A DNA stretch of 64,000 bases from Sulfitobacter sabulilitoris. Lineage in GTDB: Bacteria > Pseudomonadota > Alphaproteobacteria > Rhodobacterales > Rhodobacteraceae. The stretch lies in assembly GCF_005887615.1 (NCBI RefSeq), contig NZ_VANS01000003.1, forward strand, positions 1 to 64,000, written 5' to 3'. Positions 8,285-17,100 of this stretch are shown piece by piece. The notes under the pieces are model-generated. The model did no database searches. It was not told the origin of the DNA and saw only the letters and a program-made list of their open reading frames with translations. Both the position numbers and the translations under genes were made by a program. The stretch's first letter is position 1; every line of letters starts with the position of its first letter.

Positions 8285-9694
8285 ATGGTGCAGACCACGG
8301 CATTGCCGCGCAACGAGGACGGGATCAAGACGGCGCTGGGGGTGCTGAAACAGCAGTTCGGCGACCGGTTCCAGACCGGGCAGGCCGTCCGCGATCAGCA
8401 CGGTCACACCACGACCTGGATCGAAACGCAGGCCCCGGACGCAGTGGTGTTTCCCGCCACGACCGCGGAGGTGTCGGAGATCGTCAAGGTCTGTGCCGCG
8501 CATAGGGTGCCGGTCATCCCCTTCGGCACCGGGACCTCGCTGGAAGGGCATGTGAATGCGCCCGCGGGCGGCATCTGTGTCGACCTCAGCCAGATGAACG
8601 CCGTGCTGCGGGTCAACGCGGGCGATCTGGATTGCACGGTCCAGCCCGGTGTGACGCGCGAGCAGCTCAACACGCATCTGCGCGACCAGGGGCTGTTCTT
8701 TCCCATCGATCCCGGCGCCAACGCGTCGTTGGGGGGCATGGCCTCCACCCGTGCCAGCGGCACCAACGCGGTGCGCTACGGCACGATGAAGGACAATGTG
8801 CTGGCGGTCGAGGCGGTGATGCCCGATGGGCAGATCATCCGCACCGGGCAGCGGGCGCGCAAATCCTCCGCCGGGTATGACCTGACGCGGCTGATGGTGG
8901 GGGCCGAGGGCACGCTGGGGCTGATCACGGAACTCACGCTCAAGCTGCAGGGCATACCGGAGGCGATCAGTTCGGCGCGCTGTTCGTTCCCGAGTGTCGC
9001 GGCGGCCTGCGAGGCGGTCATGGCGGTGATACAGTATGGCTTGCCGGTGGCACGGATCGAGTTGCTGGATGCGCTGACGGTGCGGGCGGTGAATGCCTAT
9101 TCCAAGCTGACGCTGCCCGAAACGCCGCTCTTGCTGCTGGAATTCCACGGCACGCAGGCCGGCGTGGTGGAGCAGGCCGATACCTTTGGCACGCTGGCGG
9201 GTGAATTCGGCGGCGAGGGATTCGAGGCGGTGACCACTGCGGAGGAACGCAGCGCGCTGTGGCAGGCGCGGCACGACGCGTATTGGGCGACGCTGCAGCT
9301 GCGCCCCGGCGCCAAGGGAATTTCCACCGATGTCTGCGTGCCGATCTCGCGGCTGGCCGATTGCGTCGGCGCCGCGCAGGCCCGGCTGGACGAGCTGGGC
9401 TTTATCGCGCCCATCGTGGGCCATGCGGGCGACGGCAATTTCCACGCGCTGCTGCTGGTGGACATGGAGAACCCGCAGGAGTTGGAGAAAGCCGACGCCT
9501 TTGTCGGATGGTTGAACGACATGGCGATTTCGATGGATGGCACCTGCACCGGGGAGCATGGCATCGGACAGGGCAAGCGGCCCTACCTCGTCAAGGAACT
9601 GGGGCCGGCGACGCGGGTGATGGCGGCGATCAAGGCGGCGCTGGATCCCGATGGCATCATGAACCCCGGCAAGGTCCTGACACCGGGGTCGTGA
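8285..9694 (+). CDS. FAD-linked 2-hydroxyacid oxidase/dehydrogenase (GlcD/D-LDH type)
   Basis: The 469-residue flavoprotein has an N-terminal PCMH-type FAD domain (VIPFGTGTSLEGHVNAPAGG at about residues 79-98, and NASLGGMASTRASGTNAVRYG) and a C-terminal FAD-oxidase domain with GHAGDGNFHALLL and TCTGEHGIGQGKRPY. This architecture fits glycolate oxidase GlcD and D-lactate dehydrogenase (cytochrome type), which oxidise a D-2-hydroxyacid and pass electrons to a quinone or cytochrome. The ATG is preceded by GAGAGGA; a GTG 15 bases upstream is possible but has no better ribosome site. It follows ggt by 36 bases. No glcE or glcF partner is adjacent, which favours a single-subunit enzyme. Confidence 0.87.
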   Translation: MVQTTALPRNEDGIKTALGVLKQQFGDRFQTGQAVRDQHGHTTTWIETQAPDAVVFPATTAEVSEIVKVCAAHRVPVIPFGTGTSLEGHVNAPAGGICVDLSQMNAVLRVNAGDLDCTVQPGVTREQLNTHLRDQGLFFPIDPGANASLGGMASTRASGTNAVRYGTMKDNVLAVEAVMPDGQIIRTGQRARKSSAGYDLTRLMVGAEGTLGLITELTLKLQGIPEAISSARCSFPSVAAACEAVMAVIQYGLPVARIELLDALTVRAVNAYSKLTLPETPLLLLEFHGTQAGVVEQADTFGTLAGEFGGEGFEAVTTAEERSALWQARHDAYWATLQLRPGAKGISTDVCVPISRLADCVGAAQARLDELGFIAPIVGHAGDGNFHALLLVDMENPQELEKADAFVGWLNDMAISMDGTCTGEHGIGQGKRPYLVKELGPATRVMAAIKAALDPDGIMNPGKVLTPGS

Positions 9695-9758
9695 CCCGAA
9701 TGACGCGCTGACGCGCGACATGATGTTTGCAGCCGCGTCCCGCGTCTGCGTCTGTGCG

Positions 9759-9803
9759 CTCCGCGCGGCGGTATTTTTATCCATTTGGAAGGAGGCGCGC
9801 GAG
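9759..9803 (+). repeat. Dispersed core repeat, copy A
   Basis: The core GGCGGTATTTTTA/TCCATTTGGAAG recurs at 22.44 and 28.23 kb. Here the flanks CTCCGCGC (9759-9766) and GCGCGCGAG (9795-9803) are largely complementary, so the element can fold as a stem with the AT-rich core in the loop. It lies in the 214-base gap between the GlcD-like gene and the next coding region, which otherwise shows nothing recognisable. Confidence 0.7.
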
Positions 9804-9908
9804 GCCGGGAGGTCGGTTTTTTGCCATGAGTCGTCGGCGGTTGTGCGCGGCGTTTCGCGTCTGCGACTAAAAGGGGCGCAGGTCAGGTTCGTGAAGGAGA
9901 GTCGCGCC

Positions 9909-12401
9909 ATGAAAACGCAAGTGAAGGCACTGGTCGTGGGTGGCGGCGCGGTAGGCACGTCGATCGCCTATCATCTGGCCCGCGCGGGGTGGGACGATGT
10001 GATGCTGCTGGAGCGCGACGAGCTGACCTCCGGCTCGACATGGCACGCGGCGGGGCTGCTGCCGTATTTCAACATGTCCTTTGCGACGACGCATATCCAC
10101 GACTATTCGATCCGCTTTTACAAGACGCTGGAGGAGGAGACGGGGCTGAACGCGGGCTTTGCGGTGGTGGGAAACCTGCGCATGGCGCAGACCGACGCGC
10201 GCATGGACGAGTACATGCTTTATGCCTCGACCGCGGAGACCTGCGGCGTGCCCTACCAGTGGATGACGCCCGACGAGATCAAGGCGAAATGGCCGCTCAT
10301 TCGCACCGAGGACCTGAAAGGCGCGCTTTATCATCATACCGACGGCTATATTAACCCCGCCGATGTGACGATGGCGATGGCCAAGGGCGCGCGTCAGCGC
10401 GGGGTCGCGATCGAGCGCAAGTGGCAGGCGGATGCGTTCCACTGGACCGGCAGCCATTGGGAGGTCACGGCGACCAAGATGGTCGAACGGGGCGGCAACC
10501 TTGTGCCTGGCGACGAGCAGGTCGTCATCACGGCCGAGCATGTGGTGACCGCCAGTGGCAACCATGCGCAGCGCACCGCAAAAATGCTGGGGATCAAGAT
10601 CCCGGCCATTCCGGTGGAGCATCAGTTCATCGTGATGGACCAGGACCCCGAACTGGTCGCGTTCCGCAAGGCGGGCAATGCCGAGCACCCGGTGATCCGC
10701 GACGCCGACGCGCAGTCCTATGTGCGCGAGGAGCGCGGCGGCTGGATCCTGGGTGTCTATGAGCGGGGCGCGCCCGCGCGGTTCGAATACGGTGTGCCCG
10801 ACAGTTTCCGCGCCGATCTGTTCCAGCTTGATCTGGACCGGATCGAGGACCAGTACATGGCGATGAACCACCGCATTCCGTCGGCCGAGAATTGCGGGTT
10901 GAAGGACGATTTCAACGGGCCGATCTGCTATACGCCCGATGGCAACCCGCTGGTCGGTCCCGCGCCGGGGCTGCGCAACATGTGGCTGGCCGAAGGCTTC
11001 AGCTTTGGCATCACCGCGGCGGGGGGCACCGGCCATTACCTGGCGCAACTGATGACCCAAGGCGAGGCCGAGATCGACATGGCGAGCCTTGACCCCAAGC
11101 GCTACGGCGACTGGATGACGACGGAATATGCCGCGCGCAAGAACGAGGAAGCCTACGAGCACGTCTATATCCTGCACCACCCGGACGAGGAGCGGCCCGC
11201 GTGCCGGCCCTTGCGGACCTCGCCCGCCTATGACCGGCAGGCGGCCCGCGGGGCGCAGTTCGGCCACGTGAACGGGTGGGAGCGGCCGAATTATTTCGCA
11301 GCCGCCGGGTTCGACGATCACGACAGCCGCAGTTTCCGGCGTGGTGGCTGGTGGCCCCATGCGGTGGACGAGGCGAAGGCGATCCGCGAGGGTGTCGGGC
11401 TTATCGATGCGACAGCCTTTACCAAGCACCTGGTGCGGGGGCCCGGCGCGACGCAGTTCCTGGATTGGTTCACCTGCAACAAGCTGCCCAGCGTGGGCCG
11501 TATCAATCTGACCTATGCGCTGACCGCGCATGGCACCACGCGCACCGAATACACCATCGTGCGGCTGGCGCAGGATGAATACTATCTCGTGTCCGCCGGT
11601 GCCTGGACCGCATACGACAGCGATTACCTGCGCAAGGCGATCGCGGACAAGGCGCCGGAGTTCGGCTATGTCGAATGCCATGACGTGACGACGCAATGGG
11701 GTGTGTTCGCCATTGCCGGGCCCAGGTCGCGCGATGTCCTGAACGCGCTGGTCAAGGATGCCGACCCCGCCAGCGTGCTGGGCAACAAGCGGTTCCCCTG
11801 GCTGACGATGCGCAACATCGAGCTTGGCATGGTTCCGGTGCGTGCGATCCGCGTCGCCTATACCGGCGAATTGGGTTGGGAATTGCACCACCCCATCGAG
11901 ATGCAGAACCATCTTTTCGATCAGCTGATCAAGGCGGGTGAGCCGCATGGCATGAAGCTGGTGGGTGCGCGGGCGCAGAACTGGCTGCGGCAGGAAAAGA
12001 GCTACCGCGCCTTTGGCACGGAACTTGGCCGCGATGCCACCCCGCTCGAGGCCGATCTGCCGCGGTTCGTGGACTTGTCGAAGGACTTTCACGGAAAGGA
12101 CGCGATGCAGGCGCATGGCATCCGTGCAAAATGCGTGACGCTGCTGATCGACGGGCCCGAGGATGCCGACCCCTGGGGGCGCGAGGCGCTCTACGATGGC
12201 GACACGCGGGTGGGTCGCCTGACATCGGGGGGGTATTCGGTCGCCTTTGGGAAATCCATCGGCATGGGCTATGTCACGCCTGAGGTGGCGGTGCCGGGGA
12301 CCAGGTTGCAGGTCAAGATGTTCGACCGGTTGTGGGATGCCGAAGTGACCGAGGACAGCCCCTATGACCCCAAGAACACGACCATCCGCGTAGACGGATA
12401 G
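9909..12401 (+). CDS. Dimethylglycine/sarcosine dehydrogenase-like FAD-GcvT protein
   Basis: This 830-residue protein joins an N-terminal DAO-type FAD domain (VVGGGAVGTSIAYHLA at 9-24) to an FAO_M linker and a C-terminal GcvT-like, tetrahydrofolate-binding aminomethyltransferase domain (from about residue 455; VAYTGELGWELHHP and GRLTSGGYSVAFGKSIGMGY are typical). STWHAAGLLP places His46 where mitochondrial and bacterial dimethylglycine and sarcosine dehydrogenases bind FAD covalently. Such enzymes demethylate N-methylated glycines and capture formaldehyde on folate, part of glycine-betaine breakdown. GAAGGAGAG precedes the ATG. The true amine substrate is not decided by sequence; related proteins act on other N-methyl amino acids. 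Confidence 0.85.
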   Translation: MKTQVKALVVGGGAVGTSIAYHLARAGWDDVMLLERDELTSGSTWHAAGLLPYFNMSFATTHIHDYSIRFYKTLEEETGLNAGFAVVGNLRMAQTDARMDEYMLYASTAETCGVPYQWMTPDEIKAKWPLIRTEDLKGALYHHTDGYINPADVTMAMAKGARQRGVAIERKWQADAFHWTGSHWEVTATKMVERGGNLVPGDEQVVITAEHVVTASGNHAQRTAKMLGIKIPAIPVEHQFIVMDQDPELVAFRKAGNAEHPVIRDADAQSYVREERGGWILGVYERGAPARFEYGVPDSFRADLFQLDLDRIEDQYMAMNHRIPSAENCGLKDDFNGPICYTPDGNPLVGPAPGLRNMWLAEGFSFGITAAGGTGHYLAQLMTQGEAEIDMASLDPKRYGDWMTTEYAARKNEEAYEHVYILHHPDEERPACRPLRTSPAYDRQAARGAQFGHVNGWERPNYFAAAGFDDHDSRSFRRGGWWPHAVDEAKAIREGVGLIDATAFTKHLVRGPGATQFLDWFTCNKLPSVGRINLTYALTAHGTTRTEYTIVRLAQDEYYLVSAGAWTAYDSDYLRKAIADKAPEFGYVECHDVTTQWGVFAIAGPRSRDVLNALVKDADPASVLGNKRFPWLTMRNIELGMVPVRAIRVAYTGELGWELHHPIEMQNHLFDQLIKAGEPHGMKLVGARAQNWLRQEKSYRAFGTELGRDATPLEADLPRFVDLSKDFHGKDAMQAHGIRAKCVTLLIDGPEDADPWGREALYDGDTRVGRLTSGGYSVAFGKSIGMGYVTPEVAVPGTRLQVKMFDRLWDAEVTEDSPYDPKNTTIRVDG

Positions 12402-12422
12402 CACCGGTGCGGGCGGCGCGTC

Positions 12423-13202
12423 TCAGCGATGCTGGCGCGCCGCGACCCAGGCCGCCCAGTGGGCCTTGCTGCCCTGAAAGACGTTGAGGTCGATCGCGCC
12501 GCTGGCCCCCGGCACCGTGCCCGTGCCGGTGTATTGCCAGAACGACCATCGGGTTCCGGGATAGGCTTCGGACGGGAGCTTGGCCGTTGAGCGCAGCCAG
12601 AATTCGACGCCGCGCAGGCGGCCCAGATCGGTGTCGCGGAAAAACTGCGGCGTCGTATAGACGATGGGTGTCTGACCGTAGTGCGCCGCCAGCGCATCGA
12701 TGAAGGTCCGCGCCTCGCGGCGCACGGTCGCCCCGTCGGGCCGAAGGCGGCAACTGGGCGAATAGGCGTTCCATTCCAGATCGAGAACCGGCGGCAGCAT
12801 GCCGCGTGTGCGGGGCACATTTTCGATGAACCAACGGGCCTGCACCGCCGCGGGGGTGCAGAAGTAATAGAAATGATAGGCGCCGCGCGGCAGGCCGACA
12901 TCCCCCGCGCCGCGCCAGTGGTCCTTGAACATCGGGTCCAGGCGGTCGCCGCCCTCGGTCGCCTTTATGAAGGCAAAGCTGACCCCGCCGCGCCGGGCCT
13001 CGCGCCAGTCGATCGCATCCTGATAGCGCGCCACGTCGATCCCGTGCACCGGGTGCGCGCGTGGTCCGGGCCCCGGCCAGTCCACCGGGCTTGTGTCGCC
13101 AAAGGCGAGCACGCCAGCGGTGCCTATGGTCGGCGGCTGCGGCGCGCCGCAGGCGGCAAGGACAAGCAGGGTGGCGCAGAGAAGGCCGCGCGATCGTGTC
13201 AT
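12423..13202 (-). CDS. GH25 muramidase lipoprotein
   Basis: The 259-residue protein has a lipoprotein signal peptide with lipobox LAAC (Cys18), followed by a glycoside hydrolase family 25 domain: GIDVARYQDAIDW at about 54-66, FAFIKATEGG, and DLEWN carrying catalytic acidic residues. GH25 enzymes cut the beta-1,4 bond between N-acetylmuramic acid and N-acetylglucosamine in peptidoglycan. A lipidated form would act at the periplasmic face of an envelope membrane. Its ATG overlaps the stop of the DUF938 gene (ATGA), making it the last gene of a four-gene translationally coupled run. Confidence 0.9.
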   Translation of the reverse strand: MTRSRGLLCATLLVLAACGAPQPPTIGTAGVLAFGDTSPVDWPGPGPRAHPVHGIDVARYQDAIDWREARRGGVSFAFIKATEGGDRLDPMFKDHWRGAGDVGLPRGAYHFYYFCTPAAVQARWFIENVPRTRGMLPPVLDLEWNAYSPSCRLRPDGATVRREARTFIDALAAHYGQTPIVYTTPQFFRDTDLGRLRGVEFWLRSTAKLPSEAYPGTRWSFWQYTGTGTVPGASGAIDLNVFQGSKAHWAAWVAARQHR

Positions 13203-13852
13203 GTCGTGATCTCCCTTCGGGCGACGAACGCCAGGTTGTTGGCCGGCATTTCAACGGTGTCGATCCGGTTCAGACCGCTGTCGGTCAGCCAGTCGCGCAG
13301 CAGCGCATCGTCGGTATAGCCGATGGCGGGATCGGCGCGGCGCAGCTCGGCGTCGAAACGGGCGTCGCCGTCGCTGGTGAACCGCCCGCCGCGTGTGAAC
13401 GGACCATAGAGGATAACGACACCGCCCGGCGCGAGGGCGGTCGCGGCTTCGGTGACAAGCACGGCGGCACGGGCATCGGGAATGAGGTGCAGCAGGTTGA
13501 CCAGCACGATCAGATCCCTGGGGTGATGCGCCACGCCCCAACCCGGCGCCGTGGCATCCAGCGCCACGGCGGGCCGAATGTTGGCGGCCCCGGCGGCGTA
13601 GGCGTCGATGCTGGCGCGGCGTATGGGGTCGGGATCGGTCGGCTGCCAATCCAGCCCGGGCAGGGCGGCGGCAAAGACCGCGACATGCTGTCCGGTGCCG
13701 CTTGCGATCTCGAGCGCGGCACCGTGCGCGGGCGCATGGGCCAGCAACAGATCGCACAGGGCGGGTGCGTTCCGCTCGGCCGAGGGCGCGTGCAGCCGTG
13801 CGCCGTCCAACGGGGTGGCCACGCTGGCCGTGGGGGGCAGCTTGCCGGTCAT
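13199..13852 (-). CDS. DUF938 family SAM-dependent methyltransferase-like protein
   Basis: The 217-residue protein matches DUF938, a class I methyltransferase-like family. ERNAPALCDLL opens the domain, ALEIASGTGQHVAVFA is the SAM-binding GxGxG-like loop, and NLLHLIPDARAAVLVTEAA with GGVVILYGPFTRGG covers the middle of the fold. The substrate of the family is unknown to me. Its start overlaps the stop of the upstream flavoprotein by four bases (ATGA), and its stop overlaps the start of the GH25 gene the same way, so the genes are translated together. Confidence 0.82.
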   Translation of the reverse strand: MTGKLPPTASVATPLDGARLHAPSAERNAPALCDLLLAHAPAHGAALEIASGTGQHVAVFAAALPGLDWQPTDPDPIRRASIDAYAAGAANIRPAVALDATAPGWGVAHHPRDLIVLVNLLHLIPDARAAVLVTEAATALAPGGVVILYGPFTRGGRFTSDGDARFDAELRRADPAIGYTDDALLRDWLTDSGLNRIDTVEMPANNLAFVARREITT

Positions 13853-14925
13853 CGCAGCCGCGCCGGATCAAGCGCCGCGACCGTCGCGGCATCCAGCGCG
13901 GGCTGGCGGCCCAGCATCACGTCGGCCAGCAGTTGCGAGGCGGCGGGCGCGGTTTGGAACCCATAGCCGCCTTGCCCGGCGCACCAGACGAATTCGGGCG
14001 TGCCGGGGTCCCGGCCCAGAACCAGCGTGCGGTCGGGCGCAAAGCTGCGCAAGCCCGCCCAGGTGGCCAGCGGCCTGGTGACAGGATGGGTGACCATGAC
14101 CTCGTAGCGGGCCAGCCCTTCGGCCAGGACCATGTCGTCGGCCCAGGCGTCCTGCGGCTCTGCCGGGTCCTCGTCGGCGGGCGATACCAGCAGCGCACCG
14201 GCGTCGGGTTTGGCATACCAAGTCTCGCCCACGCCGAAGAACATCGGCCAGCGGGTCACGTCATGCCCGCCCGGCGCCGCCAACCGCGCCATCGACCGGC
14301 GGTGCGGCACGATGCCGAGCGGGGCAACGCCTGCCATGCCCGCCACATGATCGGCCCAGGCGCCGGCGGCATTGACCAGCGTCGGCGCGCGATGGGTCTG
14401 CGCGCCGCAGGCGACATGCCATTGGCCCGCGTCGCGGCGCACCGCGTCCACGCGCTGCCCGGTCAGCACGGCGCCGCCATTGCCGCGCACCTGCCGCGCG
14501 AAATCCTGCATCATGCGGTCGGTGTCGATGTCATACGCCGCCTCGTGGAACCCCGCGAAGGCCAGCTTGCGAGGATCGAGGATCGGCACCATCGCCAGCG
14601 CGTCGCCGGGCGTGATCTGCTCGACGCCCATCACGGCCAGGTCGCTGGCGAAGGCATCGGCCTCGTGCGCCTGCGCCAGGATCAGCAGCCCCCGCGGGCT
14701 GAGGTATCCGCCGTTGGCGGTGCGGTGATAGGGGGCGCTTGCCTTGTTCAGCGCGATGGTCGTGGGCTTGCCGTAGTTCTGTTCGAACAGGGCCGCCGAC
14801 CGGCCCGAAGCGTGATAGCCAAGCGCGCCTTCCGCTTCGAGGACGGTGACATGTGCATGATCCGACAGGCGGGCCGCCGCGGACAGGCCGGCGATGCCGC
14901 CGCCGACGATGAGGATGTCGCTCAT
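13849..14925 (-). CDS. DAO-family FAD-dependent oxidoreductase
   Basis: This 358-residue protein begins with the dinucleotide-binding motif ILIVGGGIAGLSAAARL and ends with GYGFQTAPAASQLLADVMLG, as in D-amino acid oxidase/glycine oxidase-type enzymes. A middle segment VNAAGAWADHVAGMAG is also typical. Such enzymes oxidise amines or amino acids, or act as dehydrogenases for 2-hydroxyacids; the precise substrate is not visible. Stop and start overlap neighbouring genes by four bases on each side. Co-transcription with an aldo/keto reductase suggests linked redox steps on one substrate, but this is inference. Confidence 0.83.
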   Translation of the reverse strand: MSDILIVGGGIAGLSAAARLSDHAHVTVLEAEGALGYHASGRSAALFEQNYGKPTTIALNKASAPYHRTANGGYLSPRGLLILAQAHEADAFASDLAVMGVEQITPGDALAMVPILDPRKLAFAGFHEAAYDIDTDRMMQDFARQVRGNGGAVLTGQRVDAVRRDAGQWHVACGAQTHRAPTLVNAAGAWADHVAGMAGVAPLGIVPHRRSMARLAAPGGHDVTRWPMFFGVGETWYAKPDAGALLVSPADEDPAEPQDAWADDMVLAEGLARYEVMVTHPVTRPLATWAGLRSFAPDRTLVLGRDPGTPEFVWCAGQGGYGFQTAPAASQLLADVMLGRQPALDAATVAALDPARLR

Positions 14926-15860
14926 GCCTGCTCCTCGCTGCGGTCGGTGGCGGGGGGCGGTGTCGGGCTGAGCGCGGACAGCCTTTGGTACAGATCGGGC
15001 GTCATTTTGTACGTCATGGCAGCGAGCGAGGGCGCCAGTTGCTCGGTCGTGCGGGCCGAGATGATGGGCATCGGCCCCATCGGGTGCGCAGCGGCCCAGG
15101 CCACGGCCAGTGTCGCGGGGTCTTCGCCGCGTTCAGCGGCCAGATCGCACAGCCCGCGTGCCGCGTCGTGCATCCAGTCCGATCCGTATCGACGCCCGTA
15201 TCGGTCATCCTCGGTCAGCCGCCCGGCCTTGCCGCGGGCGTATTTTCCGGTCAGCAGACCACCCCCGAGTGGCGAATAGGGGGCGCAGGCGATACGCTGA
15301 TCGGCGCACATCGGCAGAATTTCGACTTCGACCTGACGTTTCACCAGGTTGTACATCGGCTGGACGATATCGATCGCCAGATCGAATTTCGCCGCGATAT
15401 GGACCGCCTTGACCACCTGCCACGCGGCAAAGTTCGACACGCCGACATAGCGGATCCGCCCCTGCTGCTTCAGGTCGGCCAGTGCCTCCATGCTTTCGTG
15501 CAGGTCGGTCGCGGCGTCAAAGCGGTGCATGTAGAGCAGATCGACCATGTCCATCCCCAGCCTCTGGCGCGAGACCTCGAAGGAGCCGAGGATGTTGTCG
15601 CGCCCGCCACCGCCCGAATAGGCCGCCTTGGTCGCGATCAGAAGGCGATCGCGGTGCGGACCCGCCATCGCGCCGAGCAGAGTTTCGGACGCGCCGTCGT
15701 TATAGACATGGGCGGTGTCGAAATGGGTGATCCCGGCGCCAAGGCAGGCATCGAACATCGCGCGCGATTGCGCCGCGTCGGCGCGCCCGCCGAATTGCAT
15801 GGTGCCAAAGGCAAGGCGGCTGGCGGGGGTGCCGTCGGGGCTGGAAAGGGGGCGTGTCAT
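14922..15860 (-). CDS. Aldo/keto reductase
   Basis: The 312-residue protein is an aldo/keto reductase that reduces carbonyl groups with NADPH. The tetrad is visible: Asp and Tyr in FDTAHVYNDGASE, Lys in IATKAAYS and His in YMHRFD. The C-terminal cofactor site includes IISARTTEQLAPSLAA. I chose the ATG before TRPLSSPDG because the family motif LAFGTMQFGG follows closely; the Shine-Dalgarno is weak, and an in-frame TTG 36 bases upstream is possible. It is the first gene of the reverse ATGA-coupled run ending with the muramidase. Confidence 0.82.
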   Translation of the reverse strand: MTRPLSSPDGTPASRLAFGTMQFGGRADAAQSRAMFDACLGAGITHFDTAHVYNDGASETLLGAMAGPHRDRLLIATKAAYSGGGGRDNILGSFEVSRQRLGMDMVDLLYMHRFDAATDLHESMEALADLKQQGRIRYVGVSNFAAWQVVKAVHIAAKFDLAIDIVQPMYNLVKRQVEVEILPMCADQRIACAPYSPLGGGLLTGKYARGKAGRLTEDDRYGRRYGSDWMHDAARGLCDLAAERGEDPATLAVAWAAAHPMGPMPIISARTTEQLAPSLAAMTYKMTPDLYQRLSALSPTPPPATDRSEEQA

Positions 15861-15939
15861 GGCGCAATTGGTGGCATGGTGCCCGCGCCCGCGCAACGTT
15901 TATCGCGGGGCGCGCGGGCGGCTGCGGGCAACAAGACGC

Positions 15940-16560
15940 CTAGGCGTCTATCGTGCCGTCACCCATCGCGGTCGCCCGGGCGTAGGCCGGCCGGGCATGG
16001 ATCATCTCGACGAATTTGGCAAGCTCGGGGAAATCGGCCTGCCGCCCTTGCCGCATCGCGATCTCTGCGGGAAAGCTCAGCATGATGTCGGCGGCCGACA
16101 AGTCATCCAGCACGAAATGTCCCGACGGGCGCAGCGCATCGTTCATGTAACGGTAATGGCTGTCAAGTTCCGACCGGATGCGCGGATGCAGCGGAGCGCC
16201 CGCATCGCCAAGCCTGCTGACATAGAGGTTCAGCAGAATGGGCGTCATCGCCGACCCTTCGGCAAAATGCATCAGCTCCAGATGGCGGATATGCGCGTCG
16301 CTGCCCGCCTGCGGGATCATCTGCGGCCCGAAGCGCGTACAGAGCACCTCGACGATGGCGGCGCTTTCCGCGATCAGCTTGCCGTCGAGTTCGATCATCG
16401 GGGATTTGCCCAAGGGATGCACGTCGAGCAACTCTGGCGGCGCGAGGTTGGTCTTGGCATCGCGCGCGTAGGGTTTGACCGAATAGGGCTGGTTCAACTC
16501 TTCGAGAAGCCACAGGATCCGGTGGGAGCGGGAGCGGTTGAGGTGGTGAACGGTAATCAT
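15940..16560 (-). CDS. Glutathione S-transferase
   Basis: The 206-residue protein has the thioredoxin-like N-terminal GST domain (HHLNRSRSHRILWLLEEL, then HPLGKSPMIELDGKLIAESAAIVEVL with the glutathione-binding Pro and ESxAI motif) and an all-helical C-terminal domain containing LDDLSAADIMLSF. It is likely a cytosolic transferase or peroxidase using glutathione. A Ser in the first helix (RSRSHR) is the probable thiol-activating residue. It stands alone between the reductase run and ectC. Confidence 0.87.
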   Translation of the reverse strand: MITVHHLNRSRSHRILWLLEELNQPYSVKPYARDAKTNLAPPELLDVHPLGKSPMIELDGKLIAESAAIVEVLCTRFGPQMIPQAGSDAHIRHLELMHFAEGSAMTPILLNLYVSRLGDAGAPLHPRIRSELDSHYRYMNDALRPSGHFVLDDLSAADIMLSFPAEIAMRQGRQADFPELAKFVEMIHARPAYARATAMGDGTIDA

Positions 16561-16703
16561 GTGCGGCCTCGCGTGGGGGGAGAGAGGGTGAAGGATCAGA
16601 CGGCCACCTTACAGTGTGCGGCGGGCAAGGAAAGAGATGGCTGGCGCGATAGGCGCATCCGGCCCTACACTGAAGCCACACCAATTTGCGGAGGGGGGTC
16701 AAC

Positions 16704-17093
16704 ATGATCATCGTGGATAAATCAGATATCGCCGGGACGATGCGCGATGCCGCCGGGCCGGGCTGGAACAGCCTGCGTTTGCTGGTGCGCGATGACGGCA
16801 TGGGGTTTTCGATGACCGAAACCACCATCGACCCCGGCGCGGTGCTGAGCTTGCAGTACAAGCACCACATCGAGGCCTGCTACTGCATATCCGGTGTCGG
16901 GACGGTGACCGAACTTGACAGTGGCGCGCAGCACGCAATTCACGCCGGAATTCTGTATGCCCCAGATGCCCATGACCGGCACGAGGTCAGGGTGACGGGC
17001 AATCAGCCGCTGCATCTGATCTGTGTGTTTTCGCCCGCCCTGCAGGGCGACGAGGTACACGGCCCGGACGGCAGTTATGCCGCGCCGTCGTGA
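16704..17093 (+). CDS. ectC: Orphan ectoine synthase EctC
   Basis: The 129-residue cupin protein is an L-ectoine synthase, which cyclises N-gamma-acetyl-diaminobutyrate to the osmoprotectant ectoine. Length and motifs fit: a cupin barrel with HHIEACYCISGVG and GILYAPDAHDRHEV. Glu57, Tyr85 and His93 fall at the positions of the iron ligands reported for characterised EctC. A strong GGAGGGGGG site precedes the ATG, which is why I prefer it to an ATG six codons upstream. No ectA, ectB, ectD or aspartokinase lies within the window, so this is a solitary ectC. It is followed closely by convergent queF. Confidence 0.85.
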   Translation: MIIVDKSDIAGTMRDAAGPGWNSLRLLVRDDGMGFSMTETTIDPGAVLSLQYKHHIEACYCISGVGTVTELDSGAQHAIHAGILYAPDAHDRHEVRVTGNQPLHLICVFSPALQGDEVHGPDGSYAAPS

Positions 17094-17100
17094 TCCGTTT

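Noticed and set aside
6380-9958. Very long open frame on the reverse strand opposite ggt and the GlcD-like gene
   Set aside because: It lacks recognisable domains, is rich in Arg/His/Pro, and mirrors well-supported forward genes; typical antisense openness of GC-rich DNA.
9867-12404. Reverse open frame opposite the dimethylglycine dehydrogenase-like gene
   Set aside because: No domain and biased composition; the forward strand encodes a complete recognised enzyme.
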